This document shows, piece after piece, positions 10,094 through 22,129 of a DNA stretch of 64,000 bases (position 1 is the first letter of the stretch; each line of letters begins with the position of its first letter). The DNA lies in contig CP137675.1 of assembly GCA_037976565.1 (NCBI GenBank), positions 18,222,811-18,286,810 of the forward strand, read 5' to 3'. This DNA is from Mesocentrotus franciscanus. Taxonomy: Eukaryota; Echinodermata; Echinoidea; Camarodonta; Strongylocentrotidae. The position numbers and the translations under genes are program-made. Below the pieces are notes generated by a model. That model was not told the DNA's origin. It ran no database searches and saw nothing but the letters and a program-made list of their open reading frames with translations.

Positions 10094-11910
10094 TCATGAT
10101 CAGATTATTAAAACATGCCCTCTGTTAATGCTCTTTATGGGACCCTGCTTTTGAAAAGAAAACATGTGTATATAAAAAGAAAGATAAATAAATAAATGAA
10201 ATTATATATATATATATATTTAATATGGTATTAGGTTTACTTCGCAAATCAAAACTATTTTGGGAATAAGAAACTAGATTACGGAGACTCCCCACCTACA
10301 GACCTGGTGTTCCGATATATTGCTCTGGCCTCTGGCGAGGACTGATTCGGGCTTTAGTTCAGGGTTCGGGTTGCCACTGGGTGTTTCCAGGGTTGGATAT
10401 TGTATACGTATAGCTACTGTCGCTGGAGTATGTGTCGTGCAACCCACAGATCAATCTCCTGAGTTCATTATGTTAGCTAGTTTGAATATTTCCCCCTCTT
10501 GCTGAAAAGATGGGTGGTTTAAGTATAAAAAAGTCAAACTCTTCCAACTTCAATTGGTAGTGACTTTGTCAGTTTCATAAATTCTACATTACAGACTCAA
10601 CTCAACTAAATGTTCATAAGGGGTGGGAAGGGGGTTGGGTGGGGTGTTAACTTCTATATCGTGGGAGCTTTACTCCATTGACTCTAACATCAGTACATAC
10701 ACAAACAGAACGCAAAGAAGGAGAAAGGGGTGGAACCTGGTCAAGAATAAATGATCATCTTCTGTATAGTCGTGATAGTATAAGGTTAGGCATAAAATAA
10801 AAAAATAAATAAAGAACACACAAAATAATTCAAGTCCCAGTTTAAGCAAGGCCTTACTTATAAGGGAATATATGGGGTTCATTATATAGTGTTCATCATT
10901 CAAAGTTTATCATAACGGTTGAACAGTCCATCAACCCATCTCATTCTTTCATTGTGTTTCTACTTTATTTACGTATTTTCATTTGCCCTTTTACCCTGTC
11001 CCCTTTATTTCTGTTGTTAAACACTTAACACACCCACACAGCTTCATACTTTATTGATGATTATAAATAACTACTTTTACCAATTTATATTAGGACGTAC
11101 CTAAGTTTTAAGAGGGGCTTATCATTACAAGCCACGCTTTTCGATAAGCCCCTCATTTACATAAGCCACATAGAAATAGTCTTATCTTCAATAATGTTTA
11201 AACTGTCAAATTTATTCAATTGTCAATAATGTAACTAAACTATAGCAATGTTTATAATATTGTTTACAAATGTAATATCCTCCATTTTGTTATATTGTTT
11301 ATTTTCTGTATACATTCGACCCTGTGAAATAAATAAAGTCAAAGTTAAGTCAAGTCAAGATAGATGTATCATAGTCGAGTCGTGTAGATTTATAAACGGA
11401 TGTAATTCAAATTGCGAACTCTTCCTCTCATTTTGCAAGTTTTAGAATGGGTTTGATGTGATGATAAATTGGGGTCATATTTTTTTAGTAATACGACGAA
11501 AGGACAGATAAAGTTCGATGTATGTCGTTTCTTTGACCAAACCTGGCAACACGTATACCAGGATGTATGATGTATCATATTTCATTGTGGTTGTAAAGAA
11601 GGTTGTACTTCTTACGGATTGCTGTTATGTTTTATATCCTATTTCATTTTATTTCATTTCATTTTGCTTGAATGCACTTTCTATCCCTCACGCAAGTCAG
11701 TTTATGATGGATCAATCCCATATTAAATGACCCTTCACAATGAAGGATTATATTACCTGACTTTGAACCGACTTTCATTTTCAAGGTCATCAAATGGTTT
11801 TGGACAACAACTCAGAACTTAAAAAATTATTGCATTGAGTTGATCTGCATAATTACATTTATTGCCGTGCAATTCACGGAAAGACGTAAAATCAATTGTC
11901 AAGACTAACT
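10094..11910. other. Non-coding interval with a small hairpin
   Basis: AT-rich. A hairpin GAGGGGCTTATC / GATAAGCCCCTC spans about 11113-11153. The text near 11325-11362 (GAAATAAATAAAGTCAAAGT and then AAGTCAAGTC repeats) looks like a retroposon 3' tail. TTTCATTTTATTTCATTTC repeats occur at about 11640-11670. No supported gene. Confidence 0.5.
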
Positions 11911-11914
11911 TTAA

Positions 11915-12358
11915 AAACCCTATCCGATGAAAATACGACTGTATATCAATGGAAAGCTGAATGAACATAGAATACAAATATAAAGGAGTTCAAAATATTT
12001 TCCCTTTCACTATTGCCCGAAAGCGAATTAAAACCTTATTTTCCGCACCTCTCCAAATTACAGGTCAACAGGTGTCAAATTTGCCGCAGTTACAGTGATG
12101 CGATGAGCCGTGCTTAATAATTATGCAAAGTCATTGTGAATATGCGTACTCCACATGATGATGTCATCAATTCGATAGCTAGTTTTTAGGTCGACAACTC
12201 CCAATTTTCAAAGCTTTAGATTTCGAGTTTCCAGAGAGCTGTTATTCGTCTGACAGGCACTAAAGTAGCATTTAATTGGTATTATTGTAATCTATGGCTT
12301 GTAAGCTTTCCTTTGATATATAATTCATCTATTTCATATTTCACTTCCGACAGGGTCT
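11915..12358. mobile_element. piggyBac-like MITE, copy 2 (TTAA target)
   Basis: Second member of the family described at 5510. It is flanked by TTAA at 11911-11914 and 12359-12362, has AGGGTCT at its right end, and is the same orientation as copy 1. It is 444 bp against 457 bp, with scattered substitutions and a few indels. The left terminal motif has decayed to AAACCC. No coding capacity. Confidence 0.8.
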
Positions 12359-12537
12359 TTAACGAGAATAATGATGATAGAATCTTGCTTAAATTTAATG
12401 TATTTTGAATACCCGATTTTTCATTAAATGTAATGGCACGTACAGTAGTGTCATCAAAACACTTTTTGCTAATGATAGATTACAGTATACATGCTTCAAT
12501 CATTACTGTCAGGAAGAAAGAAGGAAGAAGAAAGGAG

Positions 12538-12624
12538 TATTAGTAGTAGTATTAGTAGTATTAGTAGTATTAGTAGTAGTAGTAGTAGTAGTAATATTAG
12601 TAGTATTAGTAGTATTAGTAGTAT

Positions 12625-12683
<59 letters not shown>

Positions 12684-12715
12684 GTAGTATTAGTAGAAAT
12701 ATTAGTAGTATGTAT

Positions 12716-12751
<36 letters not shown>

Positions 12752-12774
12752 AGTAGTAGTAGTAGTATTAGTAT

Positions 12775-12837
<63 letters not shown>

Positions 12838-12865
12838 TAGTAGCAGCATTAGTAGTATTAGTACC

Positions 12866-12951
<86 letters not shown>
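12538..12951. repeat. Long interrupted (TAG)n array
   Basis: About 410 bases of TAG triplets with regular ATTAGTAG interruptions, one GAG phase change near 12751 and a few substitutions. The long poly-Val, poly-Ser and poly-Leu frames in both directions are by-products of the triplet repeat. Confidence 0.97.
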
Positions 12952-13849
12952 AATTACCTTTGTCACATGGGGGCAGAATGGTAAGAATTTGTCGTTATTT
13001 TGGTGGTTTACACAGTTTTTTTATAATTTCTTCTTATTGTAGATATAGAGTGATTATACCTTCCCAATTGGGTCTATCAAAATTGCTTGTTGTGAATGGA
13101 TGCTATAGATTAAAGCGGATTTTTGTGTAAAAACCTTTGAGCCTCAATGAACAGTAAAATACAATGCTCTGTCAAGTTTTCAAAATGGCGTATGTTGGGT
13201 AAGATGGGACTTTCCGTTGGGGCAAGTTTAGCCCCGGCTTGCCCCATTGCCCCATTGTGTGGCTCATCTTACCCCTGTGTGAATCTGTAATTTTTAAAAC
13301 ATTTAAGTTAAAAAGGAAGAAATGATGATTGACAGTAATACATGCCTTGATGTACTTATTGATGATTTGGCTACCCTGACAAAAGATTAGAAATAAATAA
13401 ATAAATAAATAAATAAATAAATGTAATGTCTTTCTAATAATTTCATTTCAGATGCCAAAATGCCACGAAATATGCCATCGATCAACATACTGCAGTAAAT
13501 TGATCCAAATGCCTTTTTTTTTTGGGGGGGGGGTAAATGAGTAAATAAAAAGAGTTGCTTCACATGTGAATAGAGGAAAAGAGAGAATGGTAGTTGTACT
13601 ACATTACTGTATTTAACCCATAACCGTAGTACCTATCTATTGGTATTACGGAGCCAAAATGTAAAAACTAGCTCATCTTACCTCACTTTCCCCTAATAGT
13701 AGTAGTGGTGGTGGAAGTAGAAAAAGTAGTAATAGTCGTAGTAGTAGTATATATAATATATAATAATACATGTATAGAGCGCAGAAACTATCCAACATTA
13801 AGTATATATTTTTTATTTCTACTGCGCTATATACAAGAGCTCCTGATAG
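12952..13849. other. Non-coding interval; possible DNA-element remnant
   Basis: A (AAAT)n run lies at about 13391-13431. The text GGGTAAGATGGGACTTTCC near 13198-13217 and CATCTTACCTCACTTTCCCC near 13675-13694 are loosely inverse and could be the ends of an old MITE, but the match is too weak to call. G and T homopolymers occur at 13515-13533. Confidence 0.4.
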
Positions 13850-13855
13850 AAGTAC

Positions 13856-13917
<62 letters not shown>

Positions 13918-13918
13918 A

Positions 13919-13978
<60 letters not shown>

Positions 13979-13983
13979 TAGTT
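13850..13983. repeat. (TAG)n array at the start of a tandem duplication
   Basis: About 125 bases of TAG triplets, immediately followed by the duplicated unit that begins TTATGCTGTTCGTGGCATTT. Confidence 0.97.
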
Positions 13984-14545
13984 ATGCTGTTCGTGGCATT
14001 TTCTACTCTTTAGAAATTGTATATCATTATTAATGAATCGTTTTGTTTGCTAAGAGAATGAGGATGTTGATAACCTTTATTTGTTACATAGCCGGGTATG
14101 CCTCTGCTCAGGTGCCCATGTGGCGTGCTACAAAATGTCTAATGTTTTTTTTAATTTAATTTTATTTTATTTCAACACAGAGACACTTGATCTTGGAAAA
14201 AGGCGGCATGCGAAACCCTTTTAAATCTCGATGATGTCCATTCATTTTATTAATCATGTAGTCTCTTAACAAGTTATTAACTATCATTAATAATAACAAC
14301 AACTGTAAAAACGAAAGTACGATAAATAAAACTCTTAGGAAAAATACAGATTCTATCCTAAGGGGTTCAAAACATGAATACATCGCAAGGCACCTATTAA
14401 TCTCTTCACACAACACCGAAACTGAAGAATATACTATGCTATTATTATTATAAAGGGTGAAACATTAAACTCCATTAAACTATCAAAAACTAAATAAAAT
14501 GTAGAAATATGATTAGCGATAGAGAGTAATTAAGACCTAATTCTT
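13983..14545. repeat. Tandem duplication, copy 1 (about 0.57 kb)
   Basis: This segment recurs at 15101-15668, about 1.12 kb downstream in the same orientation. Shared landmarks are GTGGCATTTTCTACTCTTTA, GGCGGCATGCGAAACCCTTT and GCGATAGAGAGTAATTAA. Both copies are preceded by TAG/TGG triplet repeats, so the triplet array was part of the duplicated unit or helped generate it. No conserved reading frame. Confidence 0.85.
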
Positions 14546-15100
14546 CCATATCCATTTAGAAAAATGAATTTAACTAATAAACTTCAGGCAAAAGTAATCA
14601 TAATAACAATGAGCTGTTAGCGAGACTGGAAACAAGGAAGCAGGTCAAAGTCTTGAAACGGCTATGATTCAAATTCCTTTGTCTGATGAATTCAATGAAT
14701 TGATTGTTTCATAGTTTTATTCAAGTCTAACAAACATCTTAAAGGTCTGGAGAAAGGGAGAGAGAGAAATCAGTCTGCGGTTAAACCTGGTTAGTGACCT
14801 ATAGGAGCTTACAACAAAGACCGTATTAATTATTGATATCAGATTCGATAGCAAAAAATAAGAATGTTTTAAAAGCCTATTATCATTAAGGACCTAGCCT
14901 GATACCGTGATTATGATTATTTATAATAACGGTAGTATAGGTAGTATTTGTAATAGTACATTCTTTAATAGTAGTACTAGTATGGAAGTATATTAGTGGT
15001 GGTGGTGGTGGTAGTATTAATTGTACTAGTAGTGGTATATAGAAATTGTAGTAGTGGTGGTGGTGGTAGTAGTAGTAGTGGTAGTAGTAGTAGTAGTAGT
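14546..15100. other. Spacer between tandem copies
   Basis: AT-rich, with TGG/TAG triplet repeats at about 14995-15100. No gene seen. Confidence 0.6.
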
Positions 15101-15668
15101 TATGCTGTTCGTGGCATTTTCTACTCTTTAGAAATTGTATATCATTATCAATGAATAATTTTGTTTGCTAAGAGTATGAGAATATTGATAACCCTTTTTT
15201 TACATAGCGGGATATGCCTCTGCTCAGGTGCTCATGTGGCGTGCTACAAATTGTCAAATTTTTGTCTAATTTCCTTTTAATTTATTTCAACACCGAGACA
15301 CTTGATGTTGGAAAAAGGCGGCATGCGAAACCCTTTTAAATCTCGATGATGTCCATTCATTTTTATCAATCATGTAGTCTCTTAACAACTTATAAAACTA
15401 TCATTAATAATAACAACAACTTTAACAACGAAATTACGATAATGAAAACTCTTAGGAACAAGACAGATTTTATCCTTTAAGTATTTTAGGTTCAAAAACA
15501 TGAATACATCGCAAGTCACCTAACCTCTTCACACACCACCGAAACTGAAGAAAATACTATGCTATTAATTATTATAAAGAGTAAGACACTGAACTCCATT
15601 AAACTACCAACAACTTAATAAAATATAGAAATATGATAAGCGATAGAGAGTAATTAACACCTGGTTTT
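15101..15668. repeat. Tandem duplication, copy 2
   Basis: Partner of 13983-14545. It is preceded by imperfect GTGGTAGTAG repeats and followed directly by the GA-rich tract. It differs from copy 1 by many substitutions and small indels, so the duplication is not recent. Confidence 0.85.
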
Positions 15669-15697
15669 TCTTTTTGTAGTAGAAATAGTAAATTACT

Positions 15698-15993
15698 CAG
15701 AGAGAGACAGAGGGGGAAAGAGAGAGAGAGAGTTTGAGGAGGGGGACGGAGAGAGAGAGAGAGAGGAGGGAGAAAAGGAGAGAGAGAGAGAGAGGGGAAG
15801 AGAGAGAGTGAGGTGGGGAACGGAGAGAGAGAGAGAGAGGAAGGGAGAAGAGAGAGAGAGAGGGAGAGAGAGAGAGTGAGGAGGGGAGCGGAGAGAGAGA
15901 AAGAAAGGGAGAAAAGAGAGAGAGGGAGAGAGAGAGAGTGAGAAGGGGCGGAGAGAGACAATGGAAGGGAGAAAAGAGAGAGAGAGAGAGAGA
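15698..15993. repeat. GA-rich tract of about 300 bp
   Basis: AG dinucleotide runs interrupted by GGGG and GTGAGG at roughly regular spacing. This has produced a higher-order unit of about 60-70 bases containing 'gtgaggaggggagcggagag'. The leucine/serine-rich minus-strand frame is a by-product. Confidence 0.9.
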
Positions 15994-16261
15994 ACGCAGT
16001 TAATATTTAAAAACGTTCAAAACAAAAGCAAAAGAAAATGCATTCATCTAGTATTTTTTGTTGTATCTCTCGATACAATGCATGTACTCTCTCCTTAAAG
16101 TCTATTATGACAACAAGAAGAACTAACTACTACTACGACTACAAAAACAACAACTTTGGTGAAGTACAGTTTACCCTGAGTATACCGACGCAACCGAAAC
16201 AGAAACAGAAACATGTACTACTACAACAACAACAACTATTACTACTACTACAACAACAACT

Positions 16262-16541
16262 GGGGGGGTGTTTCACAAAGACTAAGATCGACTTTAAGTT
16301 GGACTTAAGTATAGCAGGCCGTTCGTGCCATTGTTTTCTCTCATCATTTACTGGCATTGGTCTCTCACGGGACGTACAAATCATGGTAAAAAATCTACAA
16401 AACATACATTTTTTGTTAATTCATTATTGAAGGAAAAAATATTATCTAAAGATCATAATGGTGAGAGCAAACAATGGCACAAACGGCCTGTTATACTTAA
16501 GTCCAACTTAAAGTCGATCTTAGTCTTTGTGAAACACCCCC
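16262..16541. mobile_element. MITE with about 80-bp inverted ends (copy 1)
   Basis: The left end GGGGGGTGTTTCACAAAGAC, continuing through GATCGACTTTAAGTTGGACT, is the reverse complement of the right end (about 16460-16541), which finishes CTTTGTGAAACACCCCC. A second copy with its interior inverted lies at 33544-33839. No transposase. ACAAC/CTACTA triplet repeats flank it and hide any target duplication. Confidence 0.8.
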
Positions 16542-16683
16542 ACTACTACTACTACTACTTCTGCTGCTGGTGGTGCTGGTGGTGTTGGTGCTGCTACTAC
16601 TACTCTTCTTCCCTCCTCCTCCTTTTCTTCTTCTTCCAAACAAAAAGAAATGAACAGTTGTTTTACGTTCTAATAAATGTTCA

Positions 16684-17870
16684 TGTTCATTTTCCCCCTT
16701 ACTTTATGGTATAAAGTGCATATCATCCGACCCCGTACAATTACAAGTGCTTCTAAACACAAACTAAATCGTGTTCAGTTAAAACATTAAAAGCTAGACT
16801 GGGATTGCCGAAATTGCCAGACACTCCCCAAAACTGGTCGTTATGACATGGATTCATTTGATCGTATTGCCTAACACGTGCAAGTTGTAATACATTTTCA
16901 CATTCATTTCCCCCATTATGTCATGGTATAAAGTGCATATCATCCGACCACATAAAATTACAAGTGCTTCTAAACAAACAAAAAATCATGTTCAGTTAAA
17001 ACATTAAAAGCTAGACTGGGATTGCCGAAATCGTTCAACACTCCCCAAAATAGGTCATTATGACATCACAGTGGTACGTCGGGAATGATATAATGCGAGG
17101 TCACCTCTCTCTCTCTCTCTCTCTCTTTCTTTCTCTCCATCTTGTTTTAGGATTTTAAGATTTAATACGACAAAGAAAAGAATAATCATTCTATTTGTTA
17201 GCTGATTTGGGGTACTGCGGTTTATTGGCAAAGGCTCTTGACTCAAGTCAATTCCATTTTATTTCTGGTTCCAACAAAACATTACAAATCATTTATAGTC
17301 ATTTACCAAAAAAAATAAGGAATACGAATTGGAAATAGAGGGGTCCACTAAAAAGCAATGCTTGTACAATTGTGGACCCCTCAAATTGATAGTTGGAAAT
17401 AACGAGTAATTAAATTAACAAATTCATAACTACAAAAAAACTAGACTGGGATTGCCGAAATCGCCCAACACTCCCAAAATAGGTCTTTATGACATTGAAC
17501 ATCATACTGGTACGTCGGGAATGATATAATGCGAGGTTATCTCTCTCTCTCACTTTCATTTCACATGTTACTTTCTCCATCTTGTTTTAGGATTTTAAGA
17601 TTACGACAAAGAAAAGAACAATCATTCTATTTGTTAGCTGATTTGGGGCACTGCGGTTTATTGCCAAAGGCTCTTGACTCAATTCAATTAAATTCCATTT
17701 TATTTCTGGTTCCAACAAAACATTACAAATCATTTATAGTCATTTACCAACAAAAATAAGGAATACGAATTGGAAACAGAGGGGTCCACTAAAAAGCAAT
17801 GCTTGTACAATTGTGGACCCCTCAAAATGATAGTTGGAAATAATGAGTAATTAAATTAACAAATTCGTAT
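16684..17870. repeat. Local tandem duplications
   Basis: Text ending in CTAGACTGGGATTGCCGAAA occurs three times (starts near 16794, 17011 and 17442). The interval 17011-17440 is repeated as 17441-17870, including a CT run, GTACGTCGGGAATGATATAA, and a hairpin GGGGTCCAC ... GTGGACCCC (17340-17383 and 17782-17823). An earlier, shorter repetition relates 16684-16850 to 16900-17068. The second half of the unit is itself an interspersed repeat that reappears inverted at 51496-51967. Confidence 0.8.
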
Positions 17871-18603
17871 ACAAAAAAGGAACTAGAAATAGGAAAAAGG
17901 GGGATGCCAACAGAGACGAGAACGGGACAAGAGAGTACTTTGAGTAACCTCGCTAGTCAAAGGGCCGCTTTCATAACGTGCAGCTTCCTATACGTGAAGG
18001 ACCACTATTCATAATACCGAGAGGGGGGTCACTATTCATAAAGCCATAAGGACCGTTATTCGTAAGGACCGCTATTCATAATGTGAGATGATGGTCGCTA
18101 TGCATAATTCACATTGAGGGTCATTACTCTTACTCTAAAGGACCGCTATTCATAATACGATATCGGGGTCGCTATATTCATAAACACGGAGAAGGGGCGC
18201 TATTCATAACTTATAATGGGGGCCACTACTCATAAGGACCGATATTCATAATACGAAAAGAGGGTGATTAGCGACCCTCTTCTTGTATTATGAATAGCGG
18301 TCCTTACGAATAGCGGTCTTTATGAGTAGTGGTCCTTATGAATAGCGGTCCTTACGAATAGCGAGCGGACCCTGAGTACGTTACGTGACAAGGATAGGAG
18401 AACACGGTCACAATACAAAAAGTAGACAATGTCAAGAAAGAAGTGAGAGATCGGGGGTACAGAAAATAATACAGAAGGATGAGCTGCATGTGGGGTTGAG
18501 AAAAGATGAAGAAAGTGATTTGCGCATTAGAAAGGAGATATGCATGAGAGGTCACAATATAAAATATATCATATTACATTTTGAGTCAGCGAGTAGAAAA
18601 TGA
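17679..18603 (-). mobile_element. Interspersed repeat interrupted by a foldback element
   Basis: The parts 17679-17941 and 18375-18603, joined, correspond in reverse complement to the uninterrupted repeat at 51496-51967. The minus-strand 3' end is AATAAAATTGAATTGA-like, which suggests a retroposon tail. The break lies exactly at the foldback element described next. Its class (LINE 3' end or other) is unresolved. Confidence 0.7.
17942..18374. mobile_element. Foldback element with arms of AAGGACCGCTATTCAT units
   Basis: This block is an insertion, because the related repeat at 51496-51967 is continuous across the same point. Flanks are AGTACTTT (17934-17941) and AGTACGTT (18375-18382), a target duplication of 8 bases with one mismatch, or 9 including a preceding G. 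The left arm has about ten spaced copies of GGACCGCTATTCATAA-like text. The right arm has four tight inverted copies of TTATGAATAGCGGTCC-like text. The centre, near 18266-18287, is a hairpin on AGAGGGTGATTAGCGACCCTCT. No coding frame. The build resembles Drosophila FB elements; homology is not implied. Confidence 0.8.
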
Positions 18604-21588
18604 CCTTGTTTCAAAGAAAAAAAAGAAGAAAAAAACTCTGATGAGAGGTCGATTCTTGCTCGGCGCTTATATCATTAGATAAGATGTTTAACTCTATACC
18701 CTATAAAGGTGTCTTTAATGGGCACCTTGCAATGTTGGGGGAAATGATAAATACCGGCCTTCGGGAAAATGAGACTATCCTGGGTTTACAATACAATTTT
18801 ATTATTACAATGTATTATTAAAAAATATATATTATCATCATTATTATTATTGTTATTATTAATGTCAAAATTATAATTACTATCATTATCATCATCATCA
18901 TTATAGTTATCATAATTATTATTATTGGTTTATTATTATAATTAACATTATTATTATTATAATCATCATCATTATCATCACTAGGATGATTATGGGATCC
19001 TGTCAAGAGATGACATAAGAGAGATTTAGATTACTGTTATTTGAGACCACATTACTTTATAGTCTTATGACCAATAAGGACAATCTTTGGCGGCAATCAA
19101 GTTGTAATGTTTTTTGTTAGACCAGTATAAAGACATACCATGAACGCTTTTGAAATTGATGACCTTCACATATGTTTTACCTTTAACAGGCATAACAATA
19201 GTATCTGCTTCTGAACATGTCAAGTTCTTTTAAAAAGATTGTTTTAAAATAGAACTGAATTGAAAAATTGAATTGAAATGGTATTTATCATAGAATCCAC
19301 ATGGCAGAGTTGCGTAAAGTTTAGAACGTAAAATTTCAACAACAAAAAATGTCTTACAAATCTATACATATATCATAGTCATACAATAATATGAAGAAGA
19401 GAAGAGAGAGAGGGAGAGAGAGGGAGAGAGAGAGGGAGAGAGAGAGAGAAAGTCAGAGACGACACAGGAGAAACAACGAAGTAAGGCAGAGGTAATACAG
19501 TGTATAGAAAGAAGAGATTGTAAATTACCTAATTAATCATCTGTCATGTCACTTGATACATTCTAAAGAAGGGATACACTAAAGAACAGAAATATGAATA
19601 ATTTACCAGGTCCCCTTTTCAGAATTAAAATATTGGATACGCCTCGTGCTTCTTCCGTAAATCTCTTGAGTTCGTACTTCCTTGACAGCAGTGGATTGAG
19701 AGGATATTATATTGTAAATGGCTGGAAGTTTGTCATTTCAATTATGAGCTTGTTCAGAGCAAAGAGATACAAACTAAAACTTCATCAATTAACTACACTT
19801 GAGACATAAGCACTTGAGCAGTCAATCATTTAGACACCGTAATTGTTTGTCGTAATCTATTCGAAGTCTATCAAAATTAATATTAAAAGTTATAAGGCAT
19901 ATATACACTCAAGGTAAACCTATGTATACTTAAGATACCCCCTCAAAATATTCTACGATTTAAATATTAAAAGAAAGTTTTAAGGTCACGTGGAGGGTGC
20001 TATCATTTCATTTCTGAGTTATATAGGCCTACGTGTAAGATCCTTGCATGTCTAGTTCTAATTAATATGAGGGTAAAACAGTATCCATAACATGTGCGGT
20101 CAGCAGCGCCTGATCATACGAGAAATCGATACTTTGTTTATGTTTCAACGACTCTGAATTTGCAATTAACAGATCGGATTCTACCAACATAAAAACTATA
20201 AAAATCGAACATTTCAAATAATATATTTTTTTTATTGTTCTTAATTCTTCGTGTCAGAATTATCGCGATTATTAAAAAGAAGAAAATATATTGAATACAT
20301 ATATTGTCTTTTTTGTTGGGGGGGGGGGGTGGTGGATTACAAATATCATGAAAGTCTGCGTGATCGCCTTCCTAGTTTGGTGTCTCATATATTCAATACC
20401 GTTATTATTTTTACCCAATTTACAGCATAGAATAGGAATAAAGAAATTATTGAATGCAAAGAGGAACAATTCCTTTTTTCTTTTATCCTGCTAAATTTAA
20501 ACCAATAAAATATATCAGATGAATTTATAAGCTTATTCCATAGAATATTCCGTTGTTTATTAAAATACCGATACATATATTATAATGGAATTATTCAACA
20601 AGAATACATTCAAAGTGCATGCACTATAACAATCTTATTAAACGATGAGATGGTTTTACCAGGGTCCAACGGCCCAGCAAGTCTAGACCAAATCAATCAA
20701 GTACCTGCATGCAGAAACCCCAATGGTAAATAATTGCGGTAAGCTTCCTCTTTTAACCTCACTGGTTACATAACATAGAAAGATCATTAAGGTTATATAT
20801 AAATAGAGAATATCAACAGCAAGATGATTTAATTCAATTGAGAAGATGATGGTTGTGTTCATGATAATGATTACATCCACTCAATGACACTAAAAATTCC
20901 TTTTATTAAACGTGCATAAACTTTGAAAATTGATTGGGCTATTCAATGTCATGTGTTGGAACATGCATGAAGTTCGTCAAAAATAGCCGGTATTATTGGG
21001 TGATACCAATCATATCAATGAATTATCAGTTCATTTTATTAGAATGTTTAGGTCTTGATGATTACAGTATATACAAATATATTCATATATTCTTTAAACG
21101 GATTGTTAAATGTAATTGCCCATCCGGTAAACGTTTATTGTCTATGAACATGTGGATAGCTGATATAAAGGGGATGAAAGCACTGCTTACCTGCGACACC
21201 AGCAGTGTGGTTACCCAATTTAATCATCTGTTTACATCCGAAACATAAGTGAATAAAACACATGCTTACCCGCCCCCCCCCCACCCCCTCCAATCACCAA
21301 AAACACACCCACACACGCACGCACACGCGATAATTTCCATCATGGATGAGATAGAACATTATTTTCACAAAAAAGGCCTGAATAAATACAATAGCAAAAT
21401 TCAATTCGTTGTGCTAAAATATCAGGAAAATTATTAGAAACAAAAGTGCAAAGAAATGATATGAGACTTACAATATTTACGGAAAATGTCAAATTAATGT
21501 GAAACTGAATGTATGTTATGACGTGGACTCATGGAAGATAATGTAGAGTGTTGATAAATTTGAAAGGGATAACATTATTTTCTTAAAG
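18604..21588. other. Non-coding interval with simple repeats
   Basis: Contains an ATT/ATC-rich stretch (18800-18990), a GAGAGG tract (19393-19452), a G run at 20319-20331 and a CA-rich patch near 21305-21330. The longest frames (19594-19809 and 20934-21248, both +) have no recognisable domain, signal peptide or repeat of known type, and I do not call them genes. Confidence 0.5.
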
Positions 21589-21960
21589 CTGATCTTGAGC
21601 TCTGGTATAGGAATCGTATGTCGAGAGAACATGGCTATAATTCATTCTTGATTGTTTATCCTGCAGTAGATTGATTGTTTGAACCAGTAAAATAAAAACA
21701 AACACACACAAACTTCATCGTCAATATAAAAAACCACTACTCTCTTTTGCACATAGTGACCTGTGTTAAGTGCACGGTGTCGGGCCTACTTACCTTGATT
21801 TCCTTATCTGTCTATGCTCATTACTCAGCCCCTATACATTTTCTACCAAAATCGATTGGCACATGTTATTTATTTGTAATCTTGAACATTCAGTGTAAGT
21901 TTTGTTTGATTCTGTGAGAATTTATTTCTATCATTACCAGAACTCAAGCTTATCTTTAAT
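21589..21960 (+). repeat. Dispersed direct repeat, copy 1
   Basis: This segment matches 56405-56695 in the same orientation. Shared landmarks are GATCTTGAGCTCTGGTAT, TGCTCATTACTCAGCC and GATTCTGTGAGAATTTATTT. Copy 1 has about 100 extra bases (near 21700-21805), including a CA-rich patch. Unclassified. Confidence 0.75.
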
Positions 21961-22129
21961 ATCCGACATTCCGTGGATCAGGTTCGAAAATAAATCATAA
22001 ACATGATAAAAGTACGCCCTGCAATGCCTGCATTTTAGAAAAACCACAGGGTTAGTGTGGATTTGGATGAGAATGTAACCCTCATCCAGGCGCGGATCCA
22101 GGGGGGCCGAGCGGGCCTTGCCCCCATCC

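Noticed and set aside
12405..13130. 241-residue frame rich in valine and shorter serine or leucine frames
   Set aside because: Produced by the TAG triplet array. All frames through it are open or closed for composition reasons.
13198..13694. MITE with GGGTAAGATGGGAC-type ends
   Set aside because: The two ends match only loosely and no target duplication could be seen.
13705..14033. Poly-Val and poly-Ser frames
   Set aside because: Same cause, second TAG array.
20934..21248. 104-residue plus-strand frame with several cysteines
   Set aside because: No recognisable motif, no splice or start context of note, and AT-rich composition like its surroundings.
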